A stretch of 64,000 bases of DNA from Phlebotomus papatasi (taxonomy: Eukaryota; Arthropoda; Insecta; Diptera; Psychodidae). The translations under genes and the position numbers were made by a program. The notes under the pieces were generated by a model. That model worked only from the letters and a program-made list of their open reading frames with translations, did not search any database and was not told the DNA's origin. The stretch is from contig NC_077223.1 in the NCBI RefSeq assembly GCF_024763615.1, forward strand, positions 89,962,627 to 90,026,626. The letters run 5' to 3'. Below, piece after piece: positions 23,410 to 36,469 of this stretch (position 1 is the stretch's first letter; each line of letters opens with the position of its first letter).

Positions 23410-24118
23410 CTATGGGTGACAAAATGGATTAGTATGAATTTTGCACGGTGAGACAATTTTTCAAAATTTATTAAAGTTAAATAACACAGCACAATTCTCA
23501 TGAATAAATTGTGCTTCACAGAAAAAAAAGTGCCAAAGCACCGAGTTTGATGCCCTCGAAAGGCCACTCGAGAGTGGAAAAACTTTCTACAGATGAGAAA
23601 TTTCTCCCTCTCGAGCTTTTTGCTTGAATATTATCATACAAGTAATATTTTTCCGGATGGATGGTCTGACTCAAACCATCCAGTTTGAGCGAGGATGAAT
23701 GATATTCATTTCATAATTATAATTTTATGGCTTAAAATTGAGTTACAATCGTGTACAAGTTTCTCTCTGTTCATCACATCTTCTCAAGAATGAAAAACTT
23801 TTATACCAAGTCAAAAGTGTTGAAAAAGATGGAAATCTTGTAGAGGTTTAGTGTAAAATTTTAATCCTTCAGGATTTGAGTGTCTCAAGTTTGTACAGAT
23901 GGCCCTGAGATATGCATAATTTTACAAGAAAATGTCACACTTGCTAAAAACGAAAACTGGGAGGTAAAATGGCACTCATATATTTTGTATATTATTAAAG
24001 AAACAAATCATATTAAAAATATAAAGGAACAGTTTTCTTAAACTTAGTTTGAAAATTAATTACAAAAGAATCTTAATGGATTCAGTTTAGTTTAATTCTT
24101 CAAATCAATTCAATTCAA

Positions 24119-24341
24119 TTAGGGGAATGTTGGCATGGTTCGCACAGAGTGAACCTTCAAACAACGCAAATTTTCTCTTCGTTTGCAAAGAACTAGTTCG
24201 TCAAATCTTAGCTATAAGATATATCATTATTAAGCTCATGAAACGAGATGAGAAATGGTAGGTCAGCTCTTTGCAAACAAAGAGAGAATTTGCATCGTTT
24301 GAAGGTGCACTCTGTGCAAACCATGCCTACATTCCCCTATC
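24119..24341. mobile_element. MITE, TAGGGGAATGTTGGCATGG termini
   Basis: TAGGGGAATGTTGGCATGGT on the left mirrors CCATGCCTACATTCCCCTA on the right. The inverted similarity goes on through TTCAAACAACGCAAATTTTC and its partner GAGAATTTGCATCGTTTGAA. It lies in the long Dpr intron. Non-coding. Confidence 0.85.
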
Positions 24342-24502
24342 TTTTAATTAGGAAAGTTTTCCTGAAAGCTTAACTATTTATAACCAAATTTATAAAAATA
24401 ACTTTTAGTCTAAAATCGGGGTGGGGCGCCGAAATAATATTAACCCTCAATTAATGTCAATGAATAAATTTCGAGTAGGGATTCTTCTCAAATTTATATT
24501 AA

Positions 24503-24654
24503 TAGGGGAAAGCTCTTCCAGGCTTCGCACACACTCTGGTTTCGAACACTTCATATTTTTTCCCATATTCCTCTAATAAATCTAACCTATGAAATGCAAA
24601 TATTATGACGTGTTTGAAGGCAGAGTTTGTGCGAAGCCTGAAAGTTTTCTCATA
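24503..24654. mobile_element. MITE, 'GGCTTCGCACA' family
   Basis: TAGGGGAAAGCTCTTCCAGG and CTTCGCACACACTCTGG are inverted relative to AGAGTTTGTGCGAAGCCTGA at the right. The family also has copies at 4289, 32021 and partial ones elsewhere. Confidence 0.75.
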
Positions 24655-27600
24655 TGTAAAATAATAAAAAATGTTCCTAAGATGGAGATTTTGATCCCAA
24701 AGTCTCAAAAATTAGTCTTAAAATTGGTAATAAATCGGTAAATGTATCTTGATGTATGTATCTCAAATATTTTTCAAAAATCTTTTTTATTCAGAAGTTT
24801 GTGACACGGCTAAAGCCCAAAAGTAAGAGATTTAAACTTCCGGTCTTCCATGAGTCAATGATTTCATAAGTTTGTAGATTTAAGTCAACATTATCTAGGA
24901 CAGTATTTTTTTCATTTTCCCACAAACTTCCCTCCTCCCCTTCAAAACCATGTTTTTGGCTTATTTCAGAAACGCTTCCTAGATTTTTTTACTATCGAAA
25001 ATGCTTTGGAGATCGTCAAGGTGAATATTTCATCCTTAGAGACAGCAATGTTCGAAACACATTTCGATATTGAATTTTCGAATATCAAAGCTCACCGACG
25101 TTGGAGCGCCTATTTTCTTAAATTCAGACTTTTTTGAATAATCTTGAAATTTCTAACCTTGCTGCATAGGATTTAATCAGTAATGAATCGGTAAAGTACT
25201 CGTAAATGATTTACATTACTCAACTTTACATTTTTATTTGTCCGTAAGCTTCTTGTATTGCTAAAGTATTCTAAAATGTGCTTTTATTAAGTTTTTTTTT
25301 TATTTTGGAATGCTTTTTAATTTAATTTACGAAACAATTTAATCGGTAATAAACTATCACGCACGCAATACCAATGCGGAAAGATAATACACGTGAAGCT
25401 CTTCTTACTCGCGTGTTCGAGCACTCCGCAAAGCTGGGACACTTTACCATCTCTTTTTTACTCATAACTTATGAAAATTAAACTTTTTTTTAATAAAATT
25501 AAAATAGGAGTGGCAAAAGCACCCCAGGCTTTACGAAGTGTTCGAACTCGTTACTTAGATGCAATACCTCAAAAGTACTTTCGCATCATTTACTGTGTAC
25601 AGATTCTTAACCGATTTAACCGATTCATAAAACACTCAAAAGATCCTTTTAAATAGGAGTATGTTTTTCGAGTAATAGAATTAATTTTTCGGACTAAAGC
25701 TGGGTTCTAAACTTATGGGTTCACTATCGGTTCACAACCGACTTATAAATCACTCAAAATATTTCCTTAAATACATCTCAAGTGTAATTTAATTGAATTT
25801 CAATTAAAATTTATTTATCCGTTATGAACCGATCCAGTTTTATCGGAAATTCTAATACCTTTCCAACGAGCTCAAATATGACATCACTTCGTTGAGAAAT
25901 ATGCTCTCTACAGACTTTTTAACCATTAACTTTGAAAAATCGTAATTAGAAATGATTCAATGGTATTTTCGTATAAAGACGAAATGTTCCATAACAAATT
26001 GTTCAAAAATTGATATCAAAATTCTCTAATATCAATTCCAAAATATTCTAAAATTGATTCAAAATTGTACTAAAATCGATTTTAAAATACTCCAAAATTG
26101 ATACCTAAATTCAAGGACGAAATTATTTTTTTGTTTTTGTACATCTTTAAAATGTTTTTTTTTTGTTTCTTAAAATATTAAAATATCTCTTCAAAAATAA
26201 AAATATCACCGAGTATGAGATAAGGCAATACGGTAATAGAATATTTGCGTAAGTATTGCAATGATAATTCGTAAATTAACGAAATACGGTGAGGCTACGG
26301 CTACCATTTTAATATCAATGTGATTCTGCCCTAAAGAGGAAAACTCTTTCGGTTTGTTTGTTAAAACATTCTCTATAAAATTCTTTTTTTTTTCATTTTT
26401 CGAGATCTAGAATAAAATTTTTAAGTATTTCTTCATTATATTATAGATTGTCAAAAATGACAACGTTTTTAACCAATACATATATTCTAAGAAAAAAATT
26501 GTATGAAAAAATAATTATTTTTACGGAAAGCTACATTGCACTAGCTTTTCCATGATGTAATTTTATTGGAAAAATTCCCAGTAATTTTACTGCATTCTGA
26601 AATTTCCTGAACTATTTTAAATACAAAATGATGCAATAAAATAAACAAATTCTGAACTAATTGAGAAAACGAATATATTTATAAGTTAAATATTACATCA
26701 CAGTTTAAATCATAAAAAACTGCTCAAAAACCGATTTTGAACCGGTTAACCGGTTACAAACCCTTCCAAAATCGGTTAACCATCTATCCTAAAAACCCAG
26801 TTATTTGGAATCACTATTTAGGAAATAAGTATTCTTAATATTATATAATATTTTCTGTATTTTTTACAAAAGAAACAAACAATAGGTATATTTTTGAGTT
26901 ATGATTAGGGATTTTTTGCTGTGGTGAAACTCGTCTGAATATTAAAGGATCAAAAAAAAAGATTTAAAAAAAAATTAAAAGTGAAGAATTAAGAAGTAAA
27001 AATCAAGAGGTCTATTTTTCTATTTTTGCAGCTGGTGTAGTATCACAAATTTATTGATATAATTTACAAATATATAGAGTAGAATTCTCGAAATACTCAG
27101 AAAGACTATCCTTCTCTCAATACATAAGAAAAATTCCGAAAAATGACACTACTTCCGTCGCTTCCTTCTGAAACTGTTCCACCCCCTCCTAATGTTAATT
27201 AACTTTATTAGAGAAGAAAAATTGTTTAAATTCCCGCAATAATGTCACTGTTGCTTACTGTTTATTTTGCATGTGTCTCATAATAGACAGAGCCTTCACC
27301 GTCTTATTTCTGAACTATTGACCCCTCGGTGTGACCTCTAATAAATTTTTGGTTTTGGTATCAGGAAAAAACGACCTATGGGCGGGTTTGGTGATTATTT
27401 TTTCTGCTAGCGAGATACTTCTAGAGAGAGAGTGTTTTATGGGGGTTTTAGGTAGGATGGCTAGAATGAAGATATTCCCAGGCAAATTATGAAGAGTGAA
27501 GAATTTACAGAGTTTCAGCCCAAGTAATACTATGCTCATCCGACCCCATTAAGGAGCACATAATAGCATCATTTCTGGGTAATTAACAATCTCAATTAGT

Positions 27601-29420
27601 GCTGTAGCTGCGAATCACCATGGCCTACAAGTATTCTAGACCTGATGACTTTTCCACTCATTAAAATAATAATTTATCAGGAGATATGGGCAAAAAAAAA
27701 GAGAAGGACTATTTTGATGTCTTCTTCACGATAACTCGTGCTAGAGATTAAACGCACCTCTCTCAAATATAAATTCTTTCGTAGAAATAAGAAGTGCTCT
27801 TGAAGATTTATTCACCAGTGCTATATACAATAAATTTGGAATTGTTCTTCTTCGTTGGCAAGGAGTGGATTAATAAATTTCTGAGATATTTCTCACAAAG
27901 ATATTAAGATTCGTGCACTTAAGTGTACAGAGTTTGCACGAAATGACATTCTGTGACTTTGAAATAAAGTTCTTGGGAAATTATATAAAGAACATCAATT
28001 ATCATTTTGCTAACAGAATTATTCTTGAGAATACATTTAATTTAAATTATTCTTCTTTAAAACAGATATAGTTGAATTCATTCAATTTCAAAGTTTTGTA
28101 AAGGAATAAAAAAGGAAAAGGGTTTAGAACAGAGATACTTGAATTAACTTTAATATTACGAAATGAATTTTGAGGATTTTCTTGTGTGATTGAAGACTTA
28201 CTATTTAAATACATTATCACTGGGTCAGGTTCATTAAAAGAATATAGGAAAAACATGAAACGTTCGAAGCCAAAGTACATGTGCGAAACTTGAAAGACTC
28301 CCATAAACTATTGAAATAGTCAAGATTTTGAACTAAAACACAAATCTCCTTTAAATAATTCTTAATAAGTAATTGTTGATATTTTAGAAATCAGTCTACG
28401 CTTTGTAAATTTTGGTTCATATTGTGTCATTTTAAAGCTCAATGAATTTTAATACTCTCTAGGAATACACCTAAAATATTCAAAATTCAAATGAAATTTA
28501 ATTACAGTACGAAAGATATGTTTTCCCGACAGAGGATACATGTCCGATAGAGCTTAAATTATGAAACCAGAAAACCTCTATTCATACAGAGATTGATGAT
28601 AAATCTGTAGAAAAAGGTATTTATTCCAACTTCAAATGATACCCTTGTGCGTACACATTTGTATTCAATGGAATATGGCTGTGAGGGCAAAGTGATGGCC
28701 TACAAAGGACGGTATACGGCCCATAATTTGAATTTACGTACACTACTCGGACAAAATATAGCCATACATGGTCATTTGAGCATATTAGACAAGTTCATGG
28801 TATTCATCTGTCTTGGAAATCATCAACGAACCGTGGAAACGAGTAATTCTCCCCATACTGAACATAATATGGAATTTATGTTGGCATTTGAGGGGTATCC
28901 AGATGGCTAAGATGGGTTGAAATACTCAATATTGCAATGCGGTCAAACATGGAAATTGTTGGGAAAAGCCTCTTTAACACACAAATACGCTTGATTAAGT
29001 GAATATGTTATTAAAATGAATATATACTACAAGCTGTAGCATAAAAAGGTTATGTGGAAGCTTAGATATGTTTCTGAGGCGTATCCAATGACAATAATTC
29101 TCCAGAATGCAAAATTTTACTGTACAATTTACCTTTGATATTCTGCATCACAGAGTTTATTCCTTTCACAAACATACTAAATACTCTCATTTATTTAAAA
29201 GTTAGTAATTTGAAACTATACGGAATCTGAATCATTTATTATTTCGCAAAAGAGAAATTTTTGTATTTAAATTCAACATTTCAGAGTTTCTTCAATCATT
29301 TTGTTGTTCACATTTATGGCTATTTTAATTATTATCAGGAAGATTTTTATTCATACTCAGAAGTGTTCTTTTGAGAGCATTTCTACGAAACGATTTGAAA
29401 ATACAAAGTAAGGGTTCGTG
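24655..29420. other. Dpr intron, mostly unassigned AT-rich DNA
   Basis: This lies within the ~8-kb intron between 31464 and 23410. Open frames are short and domain-free, including an 87-residue one at 28647-28910. 25700-26780 is AT-rich with scattered AAATTGAT motifs. 28230-28306 is a right half of the GGCTTCGCACA MITE. I see no alternative exon. Confidence 0.4.
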
Positions 29421-29638
29421 TAAGGTAAAGTGCGCTCGAGTCGACCGGTGGTCAATATTTGAATGTTTTAGTGGTGAATTTCTATAAAATTGTCACTGAT
29501 TCGTATTTATTTATGGAATAATTGACCTATTAATGTTAGATCATACGCCAAATATTAGTGAAAATATAAATAAATTGAATAAATAACTCTCCCGGTCGAA
29601 TTGAGGAACCGGTCGATTTAAAGGGCACTTTACCCTAT
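29421..29638. mobile_element. MITE, 'AAGGTAAAGTGC..CGACCGG' family, copy 2
   Basis: Same family as 6701-6916: both share TTGTCACTGATTCGT, TTATTTATGGAATAATTGA and CTATTAATGTTAGATCATA. The ends AGGTAAAGTGCGCTCGAGTC and AAAGGGCACTTTACCCT are inverted. Confidence 0.8.
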
Positions 29639-29979
29639 GTCACATGGAGCGCTATGATATTTTTAGCTCAAGTTTATTAGTAATTAGGATAGATCAGCAA
29701 ATTGCAGGTGAGATTCTAAATATGATCCTAATCGGAATGAAGGTAAATTCTGTTTGATGCTTTAGTATTGTAATATTTTTAATTCTCGATTGACACAGAC
29801 TGGATTTTTTAAAAACTTTTTAGGACTTTAGAAGTTCATTTGGTAGACGCATTATGGCCTGTATATGCAAGAAAAATTTATATAATTTGCTATTATTTAA
29901 CATTAGAGGGACACTTAGTTTAAACTTTTTAATTTGATTATTCCATAAGGTAGGTCATATCATTTCATACTTTAATTTC

Positions 29980-30262
29980 GAAGTACAGTGCCCGCTTTGT
30001 AATCCGGATGATTGGGGGACAAAATGACAGATGTCTGCTTCAGGTTTTTATTGTAGAATTAGAATAAAAGTTTTAAAGAAGATTAAAAAGACATAATTGG
30101 AGAAGTCTATGCAATTATACGTCATTTATTAAACAAAAACATCACAGGATAGTTCCTTTTCATTGCTGAACACACAAGCATACGTAACCTCAAAAGTATT
30201 TTAAATGCAACCGTCGTGAGCTTGTCCGGATTACGGCGATCCGGATTAGAAAGCGGGCACTG
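29980..30262. mobile_element. MITE, ACAGTGCCCGCTTTGTAATC termini
   Basis: ACAGTGCCCGCTTTGTAATC with CGGAT at 29986 is mirrored by GATCCGGATTAGAAAGCGGG and CACTGT ending at 30261. Length is ~276 bp, non-coding, in the Dpr intron. Confidence 0.75.
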
Positions 30263-31464
30263 TATCTAGGGTAGTTTGGTTTTCTTTCTGGGATCTGAAG
30301 GAAAATTTTTTCCTTTCCACCTACTCTTCTGGATTTTATCAGAATTTATCTCTTAAATTAAAAGATTCAGGTCTTTCTGTTTTCTATCTTTGGTGTTGAT
30401 CTCATTTAGTGAGTTACCCGACCAACACAAGGTAAACTATTGCTAACAAAATGCTATAAATAGAAGCATTGTCTATGCTCTTAAACAATAGTTTGATCCA
30501 ATTGCAGAAAAAGTCCTTAATAAGTACTTAACGAAGGATTTTTTTTTATTGAAAGTGACATATGGTGGCAAATTAAATAGCATGTTAAGCCATCCCGATA
30601 GCAAAAGAAAGTGGAAAAAGAATAACAAGCGAAAATTCCTCGGAATTTTCCAGTATTTTTCCTTGAAAAATTCCATACGTTTATTGTTTCTGTCCTATTA
30701 TTTAATCCTATTCATTCCGTAATCAATGTGCAATATTTCATAAATTTTCCCCATCTTGTTCGAAAATTTAGTATGAAAATTCGAAATTGAATTTGAATTC
30801 TTCGAACATCATGACTTTTTGTGCAAATAGAGTTCCATTTACCTTTTTATCCAAGACACTATTGGAGAATCGAAATCTACTTGTGTTTGCACCCAGTGTT
30901 TGATAGTTTTATTCGATTATCGTTATTGTTGTAAGTGGCGAAATTAACTCCTTAATTAGGACGTTTAGAGATTATTGATAAAGCCTACAATAGTACCTAA
31001 ATATGGGCCTAAATTAAAGCCATAACGCTTAGTCCCTCTTACCCTATGACAGACGGGATGTCTGATTAGAGCTATGCTTCCCATATTCACTATAAATTGC
31101 CGGGGAAATTTACTATTTTAGTAACCTTTAACAATTTTTCTAGTTTTTGTTACTTTAAGATTTGGATCTTTCACTGCCAGTTTGTCTACTGGAAAAGACC
31201 TATAACAAGAATTGAAAGCTCTGGAGAAAGAGTATTTTAATTTGAGTACCGATTAAAAATAATCTCTTTTGATTAAATTTATTTGGTCAATATAATTTCA
31301 ACATTATTAAAGCACTTGAGAAATGTTCCTGTCTAATCAAAATTGATAATCATCGAATTTCGATAGATAGCCCAACTGGCTGGAGGGTCTGAATTTTAGT
31401 TTGTGATATAATTGCCTAATACAATATTGATGAAAATGGTGCCTAGTGGCTAGTATGTACTCAC

Positions 31465-31675
31465 CCACAATCCTCAATTCCACAAATATCGATTGGGGTG
31501 GATGTGTGGATATTTGGCACTCATAGTGACCCTCATCCTCCTTCCGGCAGCCTTTTATCCGCAACGCCCAGTTACCCAGATGCCGTGTATGCTCCACCTG
31601 GAATCGATCGTCGCTGCTGTAGGTAAGGAGGCCCACAGTCAACAGTTGGAAGTCTTTCCTGCGGAACCAGGAGAC
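31465..31675 (-). CDS. Dpr-type immunoglobulin gene, Ig1 exon
   Basis: The acceptor CGCACACGCAG and donor GTGAGT bracket 211 bp. The frame reads VSWFRRKDFQLLTVG, then LTYSSDDRFQVEHTRHLGNW, ALRIKGCRKEDEGHYECQIS and ending FVELRIV, i.e. the C-to-G strands of an N-terminal Dpr Ig domain (core W, R/D pair, D-G-YEC). Dpr proteins are neuronal surface receptors that bind DIP partners and guide synaptic specificity. The (D)FQLLTVGLLTYSSDD pattern most recalls Dpr20, an impression not verified by alignment. The upstream exons with the first Ig1 cysteine and the signal peptide were not found. The four exons recovered join in phase to give 211 residues plus the stop. Confidence 0.92.
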
Positions 31676-32020
31676 CTGCGTGTGCGCGTCAAAATATGAG
31701 ACACAATTAATTTACACCTGGTGGCCATCTTCGTCGAAGAACTTGCGTGTTATTAGCTGGTAAATGGCAATTCCATTGAATAGGCTATCAATACATTAAT
31801 TCACTTCCTCAAAATGTATGTTCTCTTGTGAAGGAGTATTAATGACATCCCGCGGGCTCTACGCAAAAATTGAGCATGTGGGAATGGTGGAAATGATAGA
31901 GATGAATCAAAGGCTTTCATAATATAATACAAGTGTATATATTTCTTTCATGATCTCTATATACCGCTAGAAATTTCATCAATATGGAATATTTAGATGC
32001 GGTTAAAGCAAGGATTTAAG

Positions 32021-32178
32021 TAGGAGAAGCCTTTCAGGCTTCGAACACTTCATATTTTTGCCCCCTTTAATGTACTAAAAAAAAATAAAGTCAGATCGGT
32101 TAGATTCATTAAAGAAATATAGGGAAAGTATAGTGTTCGAAGCAAGAGTATGTGCGAAGCTTGAAAGCCTTCCCCTAC
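32021..32178. mobile_element. MITE, 'GGCTTCGCACA' family
   Basis: TAGGAGAAGCCTTTCAGGCT on the left mirrors GCTTGAAAGCCTTCCCCTA at the right. The interior shares TTAGATTCATTAAAGAAATA with the copy at 4289. Confidence 0.8.
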
Positions 32179-32952
32179 ATTATGTTGCGCAAGCAGTTTG
32201 TTTCAAAATACTCCATAAACTGTGATAAACATTTTTCATATTGTCAGAAACCATTAGACTTTAGTGCACAGTTTGATTATTGGATCAAATATTGGAATTC
32301 TAAATAATATTATTAGTTTTAAAATTAAATAAACAGTAAAATTAAATTTTATTATTCCAGTGATGATTAAATAGAAATACTGAAATGAAACCTATTATAA
32401 TTAAGTAATTTTGCACTTTTAAGATTAATAAAATCCAATTTATTGATCATAACATAAAATTTTATGTTTCACATTTAAATAGCAATTTAGAAAACTATTG
32501 AGAGGATTGAGAGGGTCTTTCTATTCAGATTGGTATATAGCTGAATGGTGCGAAAATTGTAGTTTGATAGTTTCGCAAAATTTTTAGATATTCCTGGAAA
32601 AATCTGTATGAACTTCCGAAGCCTTTGTGAAGCTTTTAGTTCCAGAAATAAATTTATTTATTTAGAAAGACTTTAAAGTGAGAGACAAATCGAATCAATT
32701 TCAATCAATTGCGGACCGATAATGAACTGACAATAAAATTATAATCGCAAATTAAATTTATTTCTCATGTGCTTTTAACGGGTTATGAGCTAAATTAGTC
32801 AAAATCGATTATGAACAGGTAAACGTAAAAATGCTTCACTGCAAAATTTATGAGTTAGTTGAAACGAAATAATTTAATGAATTTAATCAATATCAATTTT
32901 TGTAGCACAAACTATTGATTTCGAGATTTTCACAATGTGTATTTTCAAGGCG

Positions 32953-34145
32953 TAACTCGATCCAATCTGGCTAGGGAACCGACTTGTACCCTGAGATATC
33001 ACGGAGAACTCGGGGAATCCATTCAATTTTCAGGGAGCTCACGTAGAACCTAAATATTCTTTCATGAAACCCGGGGGACCTATATATCTTTTCAGGAAAC
33101 CCGGGGTACTCAAACATTTTTTCAAGGAACTCACGTGGACATCGGGGAACCCACACATTTTCTAGGGGGCTTTTCGGAAATCCAGGGAATCCATACATTT
33201 TTCAGAGAGTTCTTAGGGAACCTGGGGAACTCAGACATTTTCAGGAAACCGTTAGGGAACCGAGGGAACCCATATAATTATCAGGGAACTCACAGAGAAC
33301 CCATCAAGTTTTTAGGGAGTTCGCGGGAACCTAAACATTTTTTTCAGGGAATCCGGGGAATTCATATTCTTTTTTCTATAAAACCCGGGTAACCCCATTT
33401 TTTTTCAGGGAACTCACTTGGAACCCGGAGAACCCATATATTCTTAGGGGACATTCCTGAAATCCGGAGAACCCATACATTTTTCGGGGATCTTTCAGAG
33501 AACTCAAGGGAACCCATATAAATCTCAGGGAACTGACAGAGAATCCTTACAATTTTCATGGATCTCACATTGAACCTATTCTTTCAGGTAACTCGGGGAA
33601 CTCATCTATTTTTCAGGGAACCCGGGGAACCCATCTAGTTTAGAGGGAACTCACGGGGAACTATTACAATTTTTAAGGAGTTCAAGAAAAATCACTATAA
33701 GCCAATAATACCTTATAGGTGATGTGGGATAAAAAAAATCAGAAACCTAAACATTCTTTCAGAAAACCCGGGGAACTCATATTTTTTTTTTAACCCGGGG
33801 TACCCATACATTTTTTTTCATAGAACTAAGGTGGAATCCGGAGAACCCATAAATTTTTTAGGGTACTTTCCGGAAATCCGGGGAACTTTTAGAGAACCTA
33901 GGGAACCCATATATTTTTACAGGGAACTCATGTGAAACCCGGGGAACCCATACATTTTTTAGGGTACCCGGAGAACTTATATAATTTTCAGGAAACTTAC
34001 GGTGAACCCATAAAATTTTTAGGGAATATTATTTCAGAGAACTAGGGGAATGCATACCTTTTTCAGGGAACTCCCGGGGATATCAAGGAATTCACGGGGA
34101 ACCCAGGGAACCCATATATTTTTCCAGGGAACCAGGAACTCGAGC
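32953..34145. repeat. Degenerate minisatellite, GGGGAACCCATACATTTTTC unit
   Basis: Many imperfect units of ~40-50 bp combine CAGGGAACTCACGGGGAACC with CGGGGAACCCATACATTTTT. They start after AACTCGATCCAATCTGG (32954) and end at AACTCGAGCCACTCTAA (34136). Open frames on both strands are repetitive (e.g. PGFPEKIY-like) and result from the repeat. A two-unit relative with the same bounding motif is at 14846-14935. This is non-coding tandem DNA. Confidence 0.85.
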
Positions 34146-36043
34146 CACTCTAATAGCTTATAAATAATTTGTGTTATGCGATTTTTTTTAATGATTCTGA
34201 AAATTCTTTACATCATATTAGTTCCAATTTATTAGTATTTAAACTCAATAAAAATTAATTTTGTTTTTATTTTTCCATTGTCATCAATTACCGCTGAATA
34301 TGCGCTTTTTTAATTTTTAATTTATTCCATTTCAGAGAATCTGTCCAAGTATTTTCTCAATTATGAAATATTAATGTACATTGAGAGGATGGACAGTGGA
34401 CAGAACCTTCTGTCAATCTTCATTTTAAAGTGTTTTAAATAATTTAATTCCCGTATATCCAGTGTGTATATTCTGTATATGGTCTGTATATTCAGGGTTT
34501 TGGATATTCGTCGAATATTAGTTTTACTATGAAATTAAATTAAGCTAATAATCAAATATATCTAAATTAAACAATTTACCAATTCCCATATGGTCATTAA
34601 TAAATTATTGCAGTTGCGGAGTTTTATTAAATTCATTTTGAAATTTATTGCAATAATTCTCTATTAATTGGTATAATGACTGCTATAATGGTTTTTTATT
34701 TGACTTTAAGTACTTTGTGCACAATCCTAATAAAGTTTAAACATCAAAAACAAAACTTATTCTGAAAACTTTTCAAAAATATTAAATAATTTTTGTACTG
34801 AAGTCAGAACTAATTTCTTAAGTTTATCTATGAAAGACTCTGGTTTCTAATCACAGTTATTATAAGTGTTTGAGTAAAATGAGAAATTTTCATAAAATAT
34901 TCATGGCCATGGAAAACTCTCTAAAATGCATATTTTATCTAAAAAAAAACTCGCCTCATTTGCGTTTTTATACACAGCTTTATTCTGGTGTGAAATATAA
35001 TGAAAAGTCTTTTAATGCTTTAAAATTTATCATATGACAAAAGAATGAAACACATTTTCAGACATCAATTTATTTCACAGAATGGCGTAGGTATATTTTT
35101 TGCGCTTAATGGAGACAGAACCTTCTCAGCTTGTCCCAACCCATCAGTGCCTTACTGATTTCTCCCATAGGAAATATTCTTTAAATTTACTTCAACAAGA
35201 AGCTGCATGAGACGAGGCAAAATTTCAATACTTAATTGCTTGACTTAGAAAAAATCATCAGATTGTTGATTTTTTCAGCTAAAACTACATATTTCCAAGC
35301 TCTGGGCATATAACGTGAAAACTAATGAACTTTGTAAATAGAGCGAAATTAAATCGACTTTTTGGGATTAATGCTAAAGTTATGAAGTAGCATTACTGAT
35401 TGCAGCTTGTATATGTATAATTCTACTGACACAAAAAAATTGAAATAAATTTCTCAACCTAATCAAATAATTTATTAAAGATGAGTTTCTATTTTAACTC
35501 AGGATTGACAAAAATGCCACAAAATGTACTCGGTGTACTCGGCGCTCTTTTGCTTTCGTCTCTGTATCTTCTAAAATACTTTGAATTTTTATCGTATATT
35601 CATAGATAGTTTATCTAACGATTTTTAGAAATAAAAAGTACCAATTTCTTTTTACATTGTATAACTAGGGGGACCCCCTTAATAACTTCAAATATAAAAT
35701 GTGTTCATCCCGGATACAGTAGGTGCCAAAAGTTTGTTGCCTCATGTATATTCTCGAAAACAAGTGGGAAAATTTACTTTTCAATTTTTTTTTAGAAATT
35801 AATGGCCTGTAATCCGTAGATCTTATGTTTCGAAAAAATCATTTTATTTCATATTAATAACTTAACTATTTAGGGTAAACGTCCTAATTCAAAACCATTT
35901 CCAGACGCTTTAACTTTGACAGAAGATTCAACACATTAAGTTCATATTTTTTCTGAAGAGAATTACATAAATTTGCTCCTTGACTCTTCTAGAATATTAC
36001 TGTTTAGTAACAATTCTGTAAATATAATTTGAAAACTTCTTAG
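34146..36043. other. AT-rich non-coding stretch, nothing recognised
   Basis: No exon-like frame, no RNA gene and no repeat family. It separates the Dpr gene portion from the satellite-bounded region. Confidence 0.4.
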
Positions 36044-36273
36044 GGTAAGTGCTCATAATTTTGGACAGTTTCTAAATTTGGACACTTTGAGGGTAAAATT
36101 GGACACTAAAAATAAATTGATTAAAATGATGGATTTTTATTCCAATATTTGATGAAAAATGAATTCTATCTAAATATTTGTTCTTTTTGGAAGATTTTGA
36201 CACTAAATACGTTAAATTTTGAATATGATTTGAGTTGAAATTGCTTTGTTGAAAATTCAGTGTGAGCAATTGC
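36044..36273. mobile_element. Truncated pogo-like element (left half)
   Basis: TTAGGGTAAGTGCTCATAAT and the following TTTGGACA-type segment parallel the left ~230 bp of the element at 38518 (TAGGGTAAGTGTGCCAAATT). Shared landmarks are AAATAAATTGATTAAAAT, GATTTGAGTTGAAATTG and AAATTCAGTGTG. Similarity stops at about 36273, where DNA leading to the satellite array begins, so the right half is missing here. Confidence 0.6.
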
Positions 36274-36469
36274 ACAGAGAAAAATTTTGAGTTAAGTAAG
36301 AGTTTCTAAAATCAATCCTATTGAGAGTAAGTAAAAAATACCCTGTTTTGACTTATTTTTAGAAAGTTTTTTCTAATACTCCTACATTTACCTCAAATAG
36401 GGTACAATGTAGAAATATGCGGTCTTAATTATTAGTACAGTTGAGATTGAAGTTAGAATATTTCAGGGT

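Noticed and set aside
28647..28910. 87-residue frame considered as an exon
   Set aside because: No domain, no convincing acceptor/donor pair, and it is on the opposite strand within the Dpr intron.
31493..31699. 68-residue plus-strand frame
   Set aside because: Antisense shadow of the Ig1 exon of the minus-strand Dpr-type gene.
32971..33568. Open frames rich in PGFPEK-type repeats
   Set aside because: They are read from a degenerate minisatellite, occur on both strands and end at array variation.
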